A stretch of DNA of 6,705 bases from Dehalococcoidia bacterium (GTDB taxonomy: Bacteria; Chloroflexota; Dehalococcoidia; Dehalococcoidales; RBG-16-60-22): positions 1 to 6,705 of the forward strand of contig SOKS01000154.1 of assembly GCA_004375725.1 (NCBI GenBank). The letters run 5' to 3'. How positions within the stretch are numbered: the stretch's first letter is position 1; the number at the start of each line of letters is the position of its first letter. Below, in pieces: positions 1 through 6,610 of the stretch. The translations under genes were made by a program, and so were the position numbers. The notes beneath the pieces are model-generated. The model was not told the origin of the DNA. It saw only the letters and a program-made list of their open reading frames with translations, and searched no databases.

Positions 1-1329
1 TCCAAGCCAGTTCTCGGTGCCGGCAAGATGGTATTCAATCCCGGCCCGGGCGAAATCAAAGCCGCCCCATATCCCCACGTTGTCCAGAATGAGTTTGCAG
101 TTTTTAAGATTGGATAGAATCTTATTCTTCGGGATTGCCTGATAATCTCTGTGGTCGGCCACAATCAATATGGTATCAAACTGCCCAAGGTCATCCGGAA
201 AGCGGAACGTCTCAGCGCCGCATATCTGTTTGATCTCTTCTGCCGTGTAGTATGGGTCATGTACTTTTACCGCAATGTCTTTTTGTTTCAGATGGGACAC
301 AATCCGTAACGTTGGACTCAATGTATGGACTTTGAGGTCTCCTTTATAAGCCAGCCCGAGGATGCCCACTTTACGGCCACCTTTTTTAATCACGTTTTCA
401 GCCACCATGATGGGCAAATTCCGGTCGGTATCGATTGCCGAGTTTAAGATACTGAGCCTGTCCGCATCTTTGGTGCCGGCCAGCACATACTGACTGGCAA
501 GTGGAATACAGTAACCTCCGGTGCCGAAGCTGGGATGGTAGGTACCGATGTTCCATTTCGTGCCCACGAGCGCCAGCACTTCCCGCATATCGATATCGGG
601 ATAGGCCAGCGATAATTGATTGGCCAGCGTAATTTCCACGTGCCGGTAAGCATTCTCGATGCTCTTGACCAGTTCCGCATGGCGATGGTCTTTGGCCTGT
701 AATATGGTATCACAGACAATGCCGAGGACTTCTTTCATCAGCGTTGTAGTCTCAGGCGTAGTACCCCCAACCACCCTCGGCAGGTTCTTCAGGCTTTTCT
801 CCGGGCTGATAAACCAGTCGCGGCGCGGTGCCACGCCAACCAGTATATCCCTGCCCACCTTTGCCCCCTTTTTCTCGAAGGCAGGTATAATTGTCTTTTC
901 GGTTGTGTTCGGAGTCAGCGTTGATTCAACGATTACGAGCGGCGGGAATTTCATACTTTCCTTATTAAAAGCGGACAACTTTTCCATCACATCAATGAGA
1001 ACACCATCATAGGGAATGTCATCCTTTTCGGTGGGGATACATATCAAATGTACCGGTATGTCTTCACTGATAAGCTGCTGCCACTCGGTGGTTGCCCGCA
1101 TCATGCCGGAGGTGACCAGCGGTTTGGTGTCAAAGCCTAGCCAGTACTCGATATTAGGTATCGGCAGGATGCCCTTGTTTATCTTTTCAACTTTGCCGGC
1201 ATCAATGTCCGTTCCCAGACACTTCACACCCTTGCTGGCGAAATAGGCCATTGACGAATAACCGATATAGCCGATTCCCCAGACGCCTATGGATTTTTCA
1301 CCGCTCAGCAATTTTTCTTTCATCGTCAT
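1..1329 (-). CDS. Nucleotide-sugar dehydrogenase (UDP-glucose/GDP-mannose dehydrogenase family), 3' end outside window
   Basis: Predicted cytosolic NAD-dependent enzyme that oxidises the terminal CH2OH of a nucleotide sugar to a uronic acid by two hydride transfers. Translation gives 443 residues with no stop, so the C-terminus lies beyond the left edge; the family is usually about 420-450 residues, so little is missing. Visible parts: N-terminal Rossmann motif G18-x-G20-x-x-G23 with acidic D41 ending strand 2; VEST motif near 138-141; central helix K222-S-I-E-N226 followed by AYRHVEITLANQL; catalytic-cysteine loop GTGGYCIP with C274; C-terminal UDP-binding domain starting GLAYKG (K329). It is odd in lacking the usual Glu of the P-E motif (P168-R169 here), the Asp four residues after the catalytic Cys (A278 here) and the D-D-x-R-x-S-P motif (reads K-V-H-T-L-S-P, 333-339). 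The start is ATG 1329, one base after the GT4 stop, with CAGG six bases upstream; an in-frame ATG at 1323 is a less likely start. Family is certain, substrate unknown. Confidence 0.9.
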   Translation of the reverse strand, partial: MTMKEKLLSGEKSIGVWGIGYIGYSSMAYFASKGVKCLGTDIDAGKVEKINKGILPIPNIEYWLGFDTKPLVTSGMMRATTEWQQLISEDIPVHLICIPTEKDDIPYDGVLIDVMEKLSAFNKESMKFPPLVIVESTLTPNTTEKTIIPAFEKKGAKVGRDILVGVAPRRDWFISPEKSLKNLPRVVGGTTPETTTLMKEVLGIVCDTILQAKDHRHAELVKSIENAYRHVEITLANQLSLAYPDIDMREVLALVGTKWNIGTYHPSFGTGGYCIPLASQYVLAGTKDADRLSILNSAIDTDRNLPIMVAENVIKKGGRKVGILGLAYKGDLKVHTLSPTLRIVSHLKQKDIAVKVHDPYYTAEEIKQICGAETFRFPDDLGQFDTILIVADHRDYQAIPKNKILSNLKNCKLILDNVGIWGGFDFARAGIEYHLAGTENWLG

Positions 1330-1330
1330 C

Positions 1331-2464
1331 TTATACCTGCTTATCTTTCATTTTAGAACCAGTCAGCCGTAAGAACAACCCTTCATACTGTTCGGCCACT
1401 CTGTCCAGCGAGTACTCTGTCATAATTGTATCTCCCTCAGCTGCCTTGATGCCACTATCGATAACCCGGCTGATTTCTTCGAGCTGGTCGACCAGGTGCA
1501 GGTTGGGCGATTTTATTTCGGGAACCCCTCCCACCCTGGTGGCGATAACCGGCCTCCCCAGAGCCAGCGCCTCCAGCACCACATTGGGCATCTGCTCGCA
1601 TATTGAAGGTAAGAGCAGCGCATCACCTGATCTGATTATTGACAGTGTCTCATCGTGTGGTTTTTCTCCAAGCAGCAATATATTTTCCGCGAGACCCAGA
1701 CGCTGAATTAATTTTTCAATGCGGGCGCGTTCAGGACCATCCCCAACCAGTATCAGTTTGAACTTTTGCTGCCAACCCGCCAAAACCTTGATTAAATTAT
1801 AAACATTTTTGGTCCGTATCAGTGCCCCTACCTGTATTAGAAATAATTCATTATTCTCAATGCCTAAAGCTACGCGTATTTTCTTAATGTCCGTTCTTTC
1901 TTTTGCCTGGTTAATCGCCGCCGTCTCAAGTAGTGTATTGCAGATGACCTCGATCTCGGCGCTGGTACTGGTGGATATTTTTTCAGCGGTATCCTGGCAT
2001 TGCACTACCAGCACTTTGTGCTTACCCAGACGAATGGTCAGCCTTTCCGCGATGAAATTGAGCAGAGCCAGAGGCGGAATTGCCAACTGGAACCATTTCC
2101 GACCGCAGAAGTGCCCCAGCAGCGTAACTGATGGGATACCAAATTTTCGGGCGATGCGGGTGGCCGGCAACGTTGGGACGTAGCTGAGGTTATAGATTAT
2201 GTCAATCTCTCTGCCCCGCAACCATCTTTTCAGATATGGATACAGCCTTAGAGCAAAGATAAACCGGCGTATGAGATTTCCCGTGGCAAACGGTCGAGAA
2301 ATCTCTATTTCATCTTTTTTCTCATAATCGGCTTCTCCGCCACGTCTGGCAGTGATAACATGAATCTGGTGACCTTTCCGGGTGAGCGCGCCGCATAGTT
2401 TCCACAGCGATAATTCGGCACCACCATAGGGGTAAAAATGCTCCGATACCACAAGGATTTTCAT
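1331..2464 (-). CDS. Glycosyltransferase family 4 (GT-B fold)
   Basis: A 377-residue retaining glycosyltransferase, probably cytosolic or at the inner face of the membrane, that transfers a sugar from a nucleotide donor to a glycan acceptor. The N-terminal acceptor domain begins MKILVVSEHFYPYGGAE, with the glycine-rich loop at G14-G15. The C-terminal donor domain shows VGDGPERARIEKL (240-252) and the EX7E signature from E290 to E298, followed by ALxLGRPVIATRVGGVPEI. The phosphate-contacting motif normally written G-R-x4-K reads G213-A214-L-I-R217-T-K219, so the usual Arg is replaced while the Lys remains. There is no signal peptide or clear transmembrane span; a hydrophobic stretch near 125-140 may help membrane association. 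The length is normal for the family. Its ATG overlaps the gmhB stop as ATGA, which suggests translational coupling. Donor could be the GDP-heptose made by the neighbouring genes, but that is inference; donor specificity cannot be read from the motifs. Confidence 0.9.
   Translation of the reverse strand: MKILVVSEHFYPYGGAELSLWKLCGALTRKGHQIHVITARRGGEADYEKKDEIEISRPFATGNLIRRFIFALRLYPYLKRWLRGREIDIIYNLSYVPTLPATRIARKFGIPSVTLLGHFCGRKWFQLAIPPLALLNFIAERLTIRLGKHKVLVVQCQDTAEKISTSTSAEIEVICNTLLETAAINQAKERTDIKKIRVALGIENNELFLIQVGALIRTKNVYNLIKVLAGWQQKFKLILVGDGPERARIEKLIQRLGLAENILLLGEKPHDETLSIIRSGDALLLPSICEQMPNVVLEALALGRPVIATRVGGVPEIKSPNLHLVDQLEEISRVIDSGIKAAEGDTIMTEYSLDRVAEQYEGLFLRLTGSKMKDKQV
1336..1339 (-). 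promoter_or_regulatory. Ribosome binding site of the nucleotide-sugar dehydrogenase
   Basis: CAGG on the minus strand within the last codons of the GT4 gene, six bases before ATG 1329 and twelve before ATG 1323. The spacing favours the first ATG. The match is short, so this is a modest call. Confidence 0.45.
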
Positions 2465-2994
2465 TTCTGATTAATAATCCACAACGCTGCCTGTAAAAGG
2501 TCACTCGCAGTGTAATCGGGTGAACCTGGCTCGACTTCGGTCTCGCCAGTATTTGCCGGAATCAACACGGTACGACAGCCCACATTTTTTCCGAGTTGAA
2601 TATCCAGCGGCTTGTCCCCTACCATGAAGGACTGCTTGAGGTCGATATCATGTTCACTCACTGCCTGCATGACCATTTTCGGCTTTGGCTTGCGACATTC
2701 GCAGTTGTCATTTGGGTGGTGAGGGCAGTAGTAAATGCCATCAATGCGGGCACCTTCCTCAGCTAATTTCCCCAGCATTTTCTGATGAATTCGGCCGAGC
2801 GTATCTTCGGTAAAATAGCCACGGGCCACGCCAGACTGATTGGTAATCACGATTACTTTGTAGTCGTGCTCATTGAGCAACTTGATGGCTCTGGCGGTAT
2901 TCGGAAATAGCTCAAAATCCTCGGGACGACTGCAGTACGGCACATCTATGGCCATCGTCCCGTCCCGGTCAAGAAATATGGCGCGGTTAGCCAT
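2461..2994 (-). CDS. gmhB: D-glycero-D-manno-heptose-1,7-bisphosphate 7-phosphatase (HAD family)
   Basis: A 177-residue cytosolic HAD phosphatase predicted to remove the 7-phosphate from heptose-1,7-bisphosphate, leaving heptose-1-phosphate for the nucleotidyltransferase. All hallmark motifs are present: motif I D9-R-D11-G-T with nucleophile D9 and acid/base D11; motif II T51-N-Q-S-G; the GmhB-type zinc loop formed by C90-P-H92 and C98-E-C100; motif III R101-K102-P; motif IV G126-D-K-P-L-D131 for magnesium. The zinc loop is compact, with seven residues between C90 and C98, shorter than in E. coli GmhB. Length matches the family. The ATG at 2994 is the only reasonable start because an in-frame TAG lies six codons upstream; GGAG sits ten bases before it. 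Two enzyme lineages are known, for the beta anomer (ADP-heptose route) and alpha anomer (GDP-heptose route). Company with HddA- and HddC-like genes points to the alpha route. The related histidinol-phosphatase of HisB is excluded by context rather than motif. Confidence 0.9.
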   Translation of the reverse strand: MANRAIFLDRDGTMAIDVPYCSRPEDFELFPNTARAIKLLNEHDYKVIVITNQSGVARGYFTEDTLGRIHQKMLGKLAEEGARIDGIYYCPHHPNDNCECRKPKPKMVMQAVSEHDIDLKQSFMVGDKPLDIQLGKNVGCRTVLIPANTGETEVEPGSPDYTASDLLQAALWIINQK

Positions 2995-3024
2995 TGACTT
3001 GTTTCTCCACTATTTCCTCAAGGA

Positions 3025-4005
3025 TTAAATGACATGGATTATTTTACTTCCTTCCGGTTCGAAGGAAAATTCCAGAGCCGGCAGGTCACTGAGTGCCTTT
3101 CTGACCATCGTTTGCTTCGATTTCGGGCAGTACAGGAGCAAAAAACCACCTCCCCCAGCACCAAGCACCTTGCCACCCAGTGCTCCAGCGTTAAGCGCCC
3201 TTTCATAACACTCGTCAATCTTATCATTGCTAATGCCGCTGACCAGCTCTTTCTTCAATTGCCATCCGCGGTCCAGCGTGCCGCCAAAAATACTGGCCGC
3301 AGCATTACTATTGAGCTGGTCTTTCAGTTCAATGGCCATATCACGCATTTTACTCAGGCTCGCCATATTGTTGGGCTGCTGCGTTTTTTCCTTCAGTTCC
3401 TGTAAAATGCTGCGGGTTTCATGAATATCGCCCGTGTACAGTAGCAGCAGGTTTTGAATCAGCTCTTCTTTATGTTCTGCTGACCAGATAATCGGCTCGG
3501 TGGTGACGCTTTCATCCGGGTTGAACTGAAAGTAGCGGAAGCCGCCGTAGGCGGCGATGTACTGGTCCTGCTTGCCGACCGGCTCGCCCAGGATGTCAAT
3601 TTCAATATGACACGCTTCTCTGGCGAGTTCTTCCGCAGACTTCAGGATTCCCTTATAGGCATAGAGGGCATTAAGCAGACCCACGGTGAAGCTGCCGGAA
3701 GAGCCAAGCCCGGCCCCGGCATGAACATCAGCCACCGAGGCAATCTCTATACCCCGATTGATCCCGACCAGCTTCAGGGCTTCCCTGACCAGTGGATGGC
3801 GCACTTCGTCAACACTATCAACGATTTCTGTTTTGGCGTAGTAACTGACCCTTATGGCATTGGTGAAGCGCTTGTTGACGATAATGTACATGTATTCGTT
3901 TATCGCTGTGCTCACCACCGCCCCCGGTTCATTCCGGTAAAAACTCCGTAAATCGGTGCCGCCCCCGGCGAAGCTGATTCGGAATGGGGTACGCGTAATT
4001 ATCAT
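3025..4005 (-). CDS. hddA: D-glycero-alpha-D-manno-heptose-7-phosphate kinase-like GHMP kinase
   Basis: A 326-residue cytosolic sugar kinase predicted to phosphorylate the anomeric position of D-glycero-D-manno-heptose-7-phosphate, giving the 1,7-bisphosphate used by GmhB. GHMP-family motifs occur in order: N-terminal R5-T-P-F-R-I-S-F-A-G-G-G-T-D18; the ATP-binding loop GAGLGSSGSFTVGLLNAL (97-114); the G144-K-Q-D-Q-Y segment with a conserved Asp (D147); and C-terminal motif 3 KVLGAGGGGFLLLY (279-292). The N-terminal R-T-P-F-R-I-S-F and GKQDQY motifs are characteristic of the HddA/fucokinase-like branch. Length is typical. ATG 4005 is preferred over the overlapping GTG 4008: it starts the familiar MIITRTPFRISF, shares one base with the hddC stop (TGATG), and has AAGGGGG seven bases upstream. 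A fucose or other sugar kinase is the main alternative; the adjacent gmhB and hddC favour heptose. Confidence 0.88.
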   Translation of the reverse strand: MIITRTPFRISFAGGGTDLRSFYRNEPGAVVSTAINEYMYIIVNKRFTNAIRVSYYAKTEIVDSVDEVRHPLVREALKLVGINRGIEIASVADVHAGAGLGSSGSFTVGLLNALYAYKGILKSAEELAREACHIEIDILGEPVGKQDQYIAAYGGFRYFQFNPDESVTTEPIIWSAEHKEELIQNLLLLYTGDIHETRSILQELKEKTQQPNNMASLSKMRDMAIELKDQLNSNAAASIFGGTLDRGWQLKKELVSGISNDKIDECYERALNAGALGGKVLGAGGGGFLLLYCPKSKQTMVRKALSDLPALEFSFEPEGSKIIHVI

Positions 4006-4709
4006 CACGCTGCCCCCTTCACAAAATCCTCGAAAACCTGTCGCTGTTCCGGCGTTCCGATATCGTAAAATCGCTGCCGTGTAATATAGACGGCCATCTC
4101 ACTCTGTTCTATCAGGCGCCGATATATCCCTTCCTCAAGAGACACCTTAGTTCCCTGCACCACAAAATCCAGCGTTTCTTTCTGAAGAACTATGGCGCCC
4201 GCTTCCACGTACCTCAGGTCTGGCAAGGTGCTCTCCTTATCATATCTTACCACCATTTTATCGCGGTCAAGAGCAATGTTATTTGTAACGCCGGTATCCG
4301 CCTTATTATTATAGACTACCATAAGAGCTTTTCGCCCCAGTCGTAAGTATTCCTCTTCTACTTTGCGGTAATCAATCGGCAGGTAGGTATCCCCGTTCAG
4401 CACCAGGAAGTGTCTATCCAGCATAGCCTGTGCCTGCTTCAGAGCACCTCCGGTACCGAGTAATTTTACACTTTCCTCACTGTATTTGATATTTACGCCC
4501 AGCTTGTGGCCATTGCCAAAAAAATTCTTTACCTGTTCCCCGAGATAGCCAGCACATATGATGATGTCCTTTATTTCCTGATTTTCCAGCAGCCGTATTA
4601 TGTAGTAGAGAAAAGGCCTGCCGGCGAAATGTAACATTACTTTAGGCGTATCTCTGGTCAGTTCTCCCAGCCTTGTACCTAAACCACCCGCTAAAATGAC
4701 CGCCTGCAT
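4005..4709 (-). CDS. hddC: Sugar-1-phosphate nucleotidyltransferase, probable D-glycero-alpha-D-manno-heptose-1-phosphate guanylyltransferase
   Basis: A 234-residue cytosolic nucleotidyltransferase predicted to join heptose-1-phosphate with GTP to make GDP-heptose and pyrophosphate. The fold signature LAGGLGTRL (6-14) is followed by the phosphate-contacting Lys in T21-P-K23; the base/sugar loop is G85-T-G-G-A-L90; the metal-binding Asp is D107 in N105-G-D107-T; a late conserved segment is Y215-D-I-G-T-P-E-Q222, whose Asp is the usual second metal ligand. It lacks the C-terminal beta-helix of GlmU or glucose-1-phosphate thymidylyltransferase-like long forms, and its length fits HddC/RmlA-like short enzymes. 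ATG 4709 is well supported by GAGGA seven bases upstream; this site overlaps the stop of the SDR gene. Nucleotide preference (GTP versus UTP, CTP or dTTP) cannot be read directly; the GTP and heptose call rests on adjacency to the kinase and phosphatase genes. Confidence 0.82.
   Translation of the reverse strand: MQAVILAGGLGTRLGELTRDTPKVMLHFAGRPFLYYIIRLLENQEIKDIIICAGYLGEQVKNFFGNGHKLGVNIKYSEESVKLLGTGGALKQAQAMLDRHFLVLNGDTYLPIDYRKVEEEYLRLGRKALMVVYNNKADTGVTNNIALDRDKMVVRYDKESTLPDLRYVEAGAIVLQKETLDFVVQGTKVSLEEGIYRRLIEQSEMAVYITRQRFYDIGTPEQRQVFEDFVKGAA
4013..4019 (-). promoter_or_regulatory. Ribosome binding site of hddA
   Basis: AAGGGGG on the minus strand, inside the last codons of hddC, seven bases before ATG 4005. 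It supports that ATG over the GTG at 4008, which would leave only four bases. Confidence 0.7.
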
Positions 4710-4716
4710 GATTGGT

Positions 4717-4721
4717 TCCTC
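4717..4721 (-). promoter_or_regulatory. Ribosome binding site of hddC
   Basis: GAGGA on the minus strand, overlapping the TGA stop of the upstream SDR gene, seven bases before ATG 4709. Its position makes reinitiation after SDR translation plausible. Confidence 0.7.
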
Positions 4722-5658
4722 AGGCCAGTTCGGCCAGTATCTCTTTTATCGCCAGGCAAATTGCTCTCTTAGAATTGAGTTTTGGCTTCCAGCCCAATTT
4801 TTCCATTCGTGACGTTTCCAGGCATATGCGGGGGACATCGCCGGGCCAGCCCCGACTTCCCCCGGTAAATTTCAACTCTATCTCAGATAACCCCATCCGC
4901 TCCAGAAGCAGGCGACTGATCGTCGTTACATCAATTACATCACTATTGCCCAAGTTGAAAACATTGACCTGCCCGCCTGAGTGCTGGAAACCATAGAGCA
5001 TGCCATCCACACAGTCGCTGACATGTATGTAGGACTTGGACTGTCTACCATCACCGAGTATTTCCAGTTGCCCGGCGTTCTTTTTCAACTTGTGAATAAA
5101 ATCATAGATCACACCGTGGGTTGCCCTGGAACCAACCACATTGGCGAAGCGGAAGATCCAAGCCTGCGTGTTGAATAAATGGCAGAATGCAGAGAGCAGC
5201 CCCTCGCTGGCCAGTTTGGCAGCGCCGTACAGAGATATGGGCTGCAATGGGCCATGGTCTTCAGAAACAGGCTCACCAGATGTCTCGCCATACACTACAC
5301 TGCTTGAGGCAAAGACGATTTTACTGATATCCTGCTGCCGCATTGTTTCCAGGACATTGTAGGTGGCGATGGTTCCCTGCTTCAGGTCCGTTTCCGTATC
5401 GTGCTGGCCAATTCTAACATCCGGGTTGGATGACAGGTGAAATACAACGTCACTGCCCTTCATCGCGGCTGCCAGCCGGCCTCGATCCAGAAGGTCAGCC
5501 TGAACAAACCGGAACCCGGGGGTTTTTAAATGCTGGCCAACAAATTCCCGGCTTCCCGAACTCAGGTTATCGTAGACGGTTACCTCTCCGGTATTTATAA
5601 GCTGGTCAACCAGATGACTGCCAACGAAACCAGCGCCACCGGTGACAAAATATCTCAT
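4720..5658 (-). CDS. NAD-dependent epimerase/dehydratase, extended SDR family (GalE-like)
   Basis: A 312-residue cytosolic Rossmann enzyme acting on a nucleotide sugar. The NAD-binding motif is T6-G7-G-A-G10-F-V-G13; D30 in VYDNLSSG marks NAD(H) preference. The catalytic set is the Ser run S118-S120 (FASSSVVYG) and Y144-G-A-A-K148. SNPDVRIG (77-84) and the segment around D91-L-K-Q-G-T are typical of 4-epimerase-like members. Substrate-domain features include GDGRQSKSYIHVSD (202-215). It resembles UDP-glucose/UDP-GlcNAc 4-epimerases more than GDP-mannose 4,6-dehydratase, whose motif differs. ATG 5658 (MRYFVTGGAG) is chosen, two bases after the GT2 stop; an upstream GTG at 5664 would overlap that stop and add two residues. 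No clear Shine-Dalgarno sequence is seen, so translation may depend on the upstream gene. Exact substrate is unknown; placed next to heptose genes it could convert GDP-heptose to another isomer, or it could supply a separate UDP-sugar. Confidence 0.87.
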   Translation of the reverse strand: MRYFVTGGAGFVGSHLVDQLINTGEVTVYDNLSSGSREFVGQHLKTPGFRFVQADLLDRGRLAAAMKGSDVVFHLSSNPDVRIGQHDTETDLKQGTIATYNVLETMRQQDISKIVFASSSVVYGETSGEPVSEDHGPLQPISLYGAAKLASEGLLSAFCHLFNTQAWIFRFANVVGSRATHGVIYDFIHKLKKNAGQLEILGDGRQSKSYIHVSDCVDGMLYGFQHSGGQVNVFNLGNSDVIDVTTISRLLLERMGLSEIELKFTGGSRGWPGDVPRICLETSRMEKLGWKPKLNSKRAICLAIKEILAELA

Positions 5659-5660
5659 TC

Positions 5661-6551
5661 TCACAGCGAATCACGTAGTCGCTTCACGAGCACGTTCAGT
5701 ATTACGCCGGCAAAGATGAATAGCGTGCCAACTGTGATCAGGAGCATCGCCACCATTGCTGTGCCCACGGCCAGTTCGTTGACTGTGAAAAGTGCTTTCA
5801 ATACCAGAGCACCGGCCGCGATGCCTAAAATTATGGCGATGCCACCCGCCAGCCCGAAGAACAACAACGGTCTTCTCTCTGAAATCATCACCAGCACCCG
5901 ATTCAGAACACCCATGCCGTGCTTTATGGGGTTCAATGTTGAGCCGTCCCTGGTATAAATGGCAGAAATGGGAACTTCGGCGATTTTAAGTCCTTTGGCC
6001 GTGGCCTCCGATATCGTCTCCGCTGAAATGGCCATCCCCCGCTCTTTTGGCTCAAGCACATTTATTGCCTTCCTGGAAAAGGCCCTGAATCCTGACTCTG
6101 TGTCAGATAGTGTGCTTCGAGAAAGTACGCGGGTAAAAAACGATATGATTTTCTGCCCGAGCTTGCGGTAAGCGGGAATGTTTTCACTGTGTTTCTGGCG
6201 CGACCCGATGGCTACATCGGCGCCATCGTAGATGGCATTCACCAGTGATGATATCTCTTCGGGGTTGTGCTGGCCATCGGCGTCCAGAAGAACCAGCACA
6301 TCCGGGTTTCTTTTCTTCGCTTCGGCAAGCACGGTCTGTACTGTGGCCCCGTAGCCGCTGTTTCTCTCGTGCTGGACAACCGTGGCGCCGGCCAGTCTGG
6401 CTACCTGTGCAGTGTGGTCGGAGCTGCCATCATCAACCACCACCACCTCATCGGCAAATTGCCGCGCCTGTAGAATAACGCTGCCGATATATTTCTCCTC
6501 GTTATAAGCTGGCATGCCGACAATTATGGTCTGTTTTTCTGTTTTCTTCAT
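5661..6551 (-). CDS. Membrane-anchored family 2 glycosyltransferase (dolichyl/polyprenyl-phosphate sugar synthase-like)
   Basis: A 296-residue protein with an N-terminal GT-A catalytic domain (about 8-225) and a C-terminal hydrophobic region. Catalytic-domain motifs are P14-A-Y-N-E-E19, VVDDGSSD (38-45), the DxD-type metal site D90-A-D92-G-Q-H95, D150-T-E-S-G-F-R-A-F158 and T200-R-D-G-S-T-L-N-P208. Two probable membrane helices lie near 229-251 and 260-288, followed by a short basic tail KRLRDSL. The family transfers a sugar from GDP-mannose or UDP-glucose to a polyprenyl phosphate on the inner membrane face, giving a lipid-linked donor. Here it is first in the operon, so it may prime or decorate the glycan. 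ATG 6551 is the only reasonable start: an in-frame TAG lies upstream. GGAG is only two bases from the ATG, unusually close. Family is clear; donor and acceptor are not. GT2 proteins of this kind are also found in archaea, but the operon is bacterial in style. Confidence 0.88.
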   Translation of the reverse strand: MKKTEKQTIIVGMPAYNEEKYIGSVILQARQFADEVVVVDDGSSDHTAQVARLAGATVVQHERNSGYGATVQTVLAEAKKRNPDVLVLLDADGQHNPEEISSLVNAIYDGADVAIGSRQKHSENIPAYRKLGQKIISFFTRVLSRSTLSDTESGFRAFSRKAINVLEPKERGMAISAETISEATAKGLKIAEVPISAIYTRDGSTLNPIKHGMGVLNRVLVMISERRPLLFFGLAGGIAIILGIAAGALVLKALFTVNELAVGTAMVAMLLITVGTLFIFAGVILNVLVKRLRDSL

Positions 6552-6610
6552 TTCTCCGCTGGTTAGAGCAAGGAGTTCCTGCTATTCTACAATTTCTTTC
6601 TTTGCTCGTC

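Noticed and set aside
444..719. Minus-strand open frame of 91 codons
   Set aside because: It is a different frame within the dehydrogenase gene, whose own frame is continuous from 1329 to 1 and carries the family motifs.
1251..1706. Plus-strand open reading frame of 151 codons
   Set aside because: It lies antisense to the GT4 and dehydrogenase genes; serine-rich translation typical of a shadow frame.
5662..5664. GTG at 5664 as the SDR start
   Set aside because: ATG 5658 gives the standard N-terminus MRYFVTGGAG and avoids overlapping the GT2 stop; the choice is not decisive because neither has a clear ribosome binding site.
5530..5958. Open reading frame of 142 codons on the plus strand across the SDR/GT2 junction
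   Set aside because: It is antisense to two genes with clear catalytic motifs, and its translation is low-complexity and matches no family I know.
6571..6595. Hairpin or riboswitch in the GT2 leader (AGCAGGAACTCCTTGCT)
   Set aside because: Pairing is imperfect with a two-base loop; no conserved aptamer or terminator is visible.
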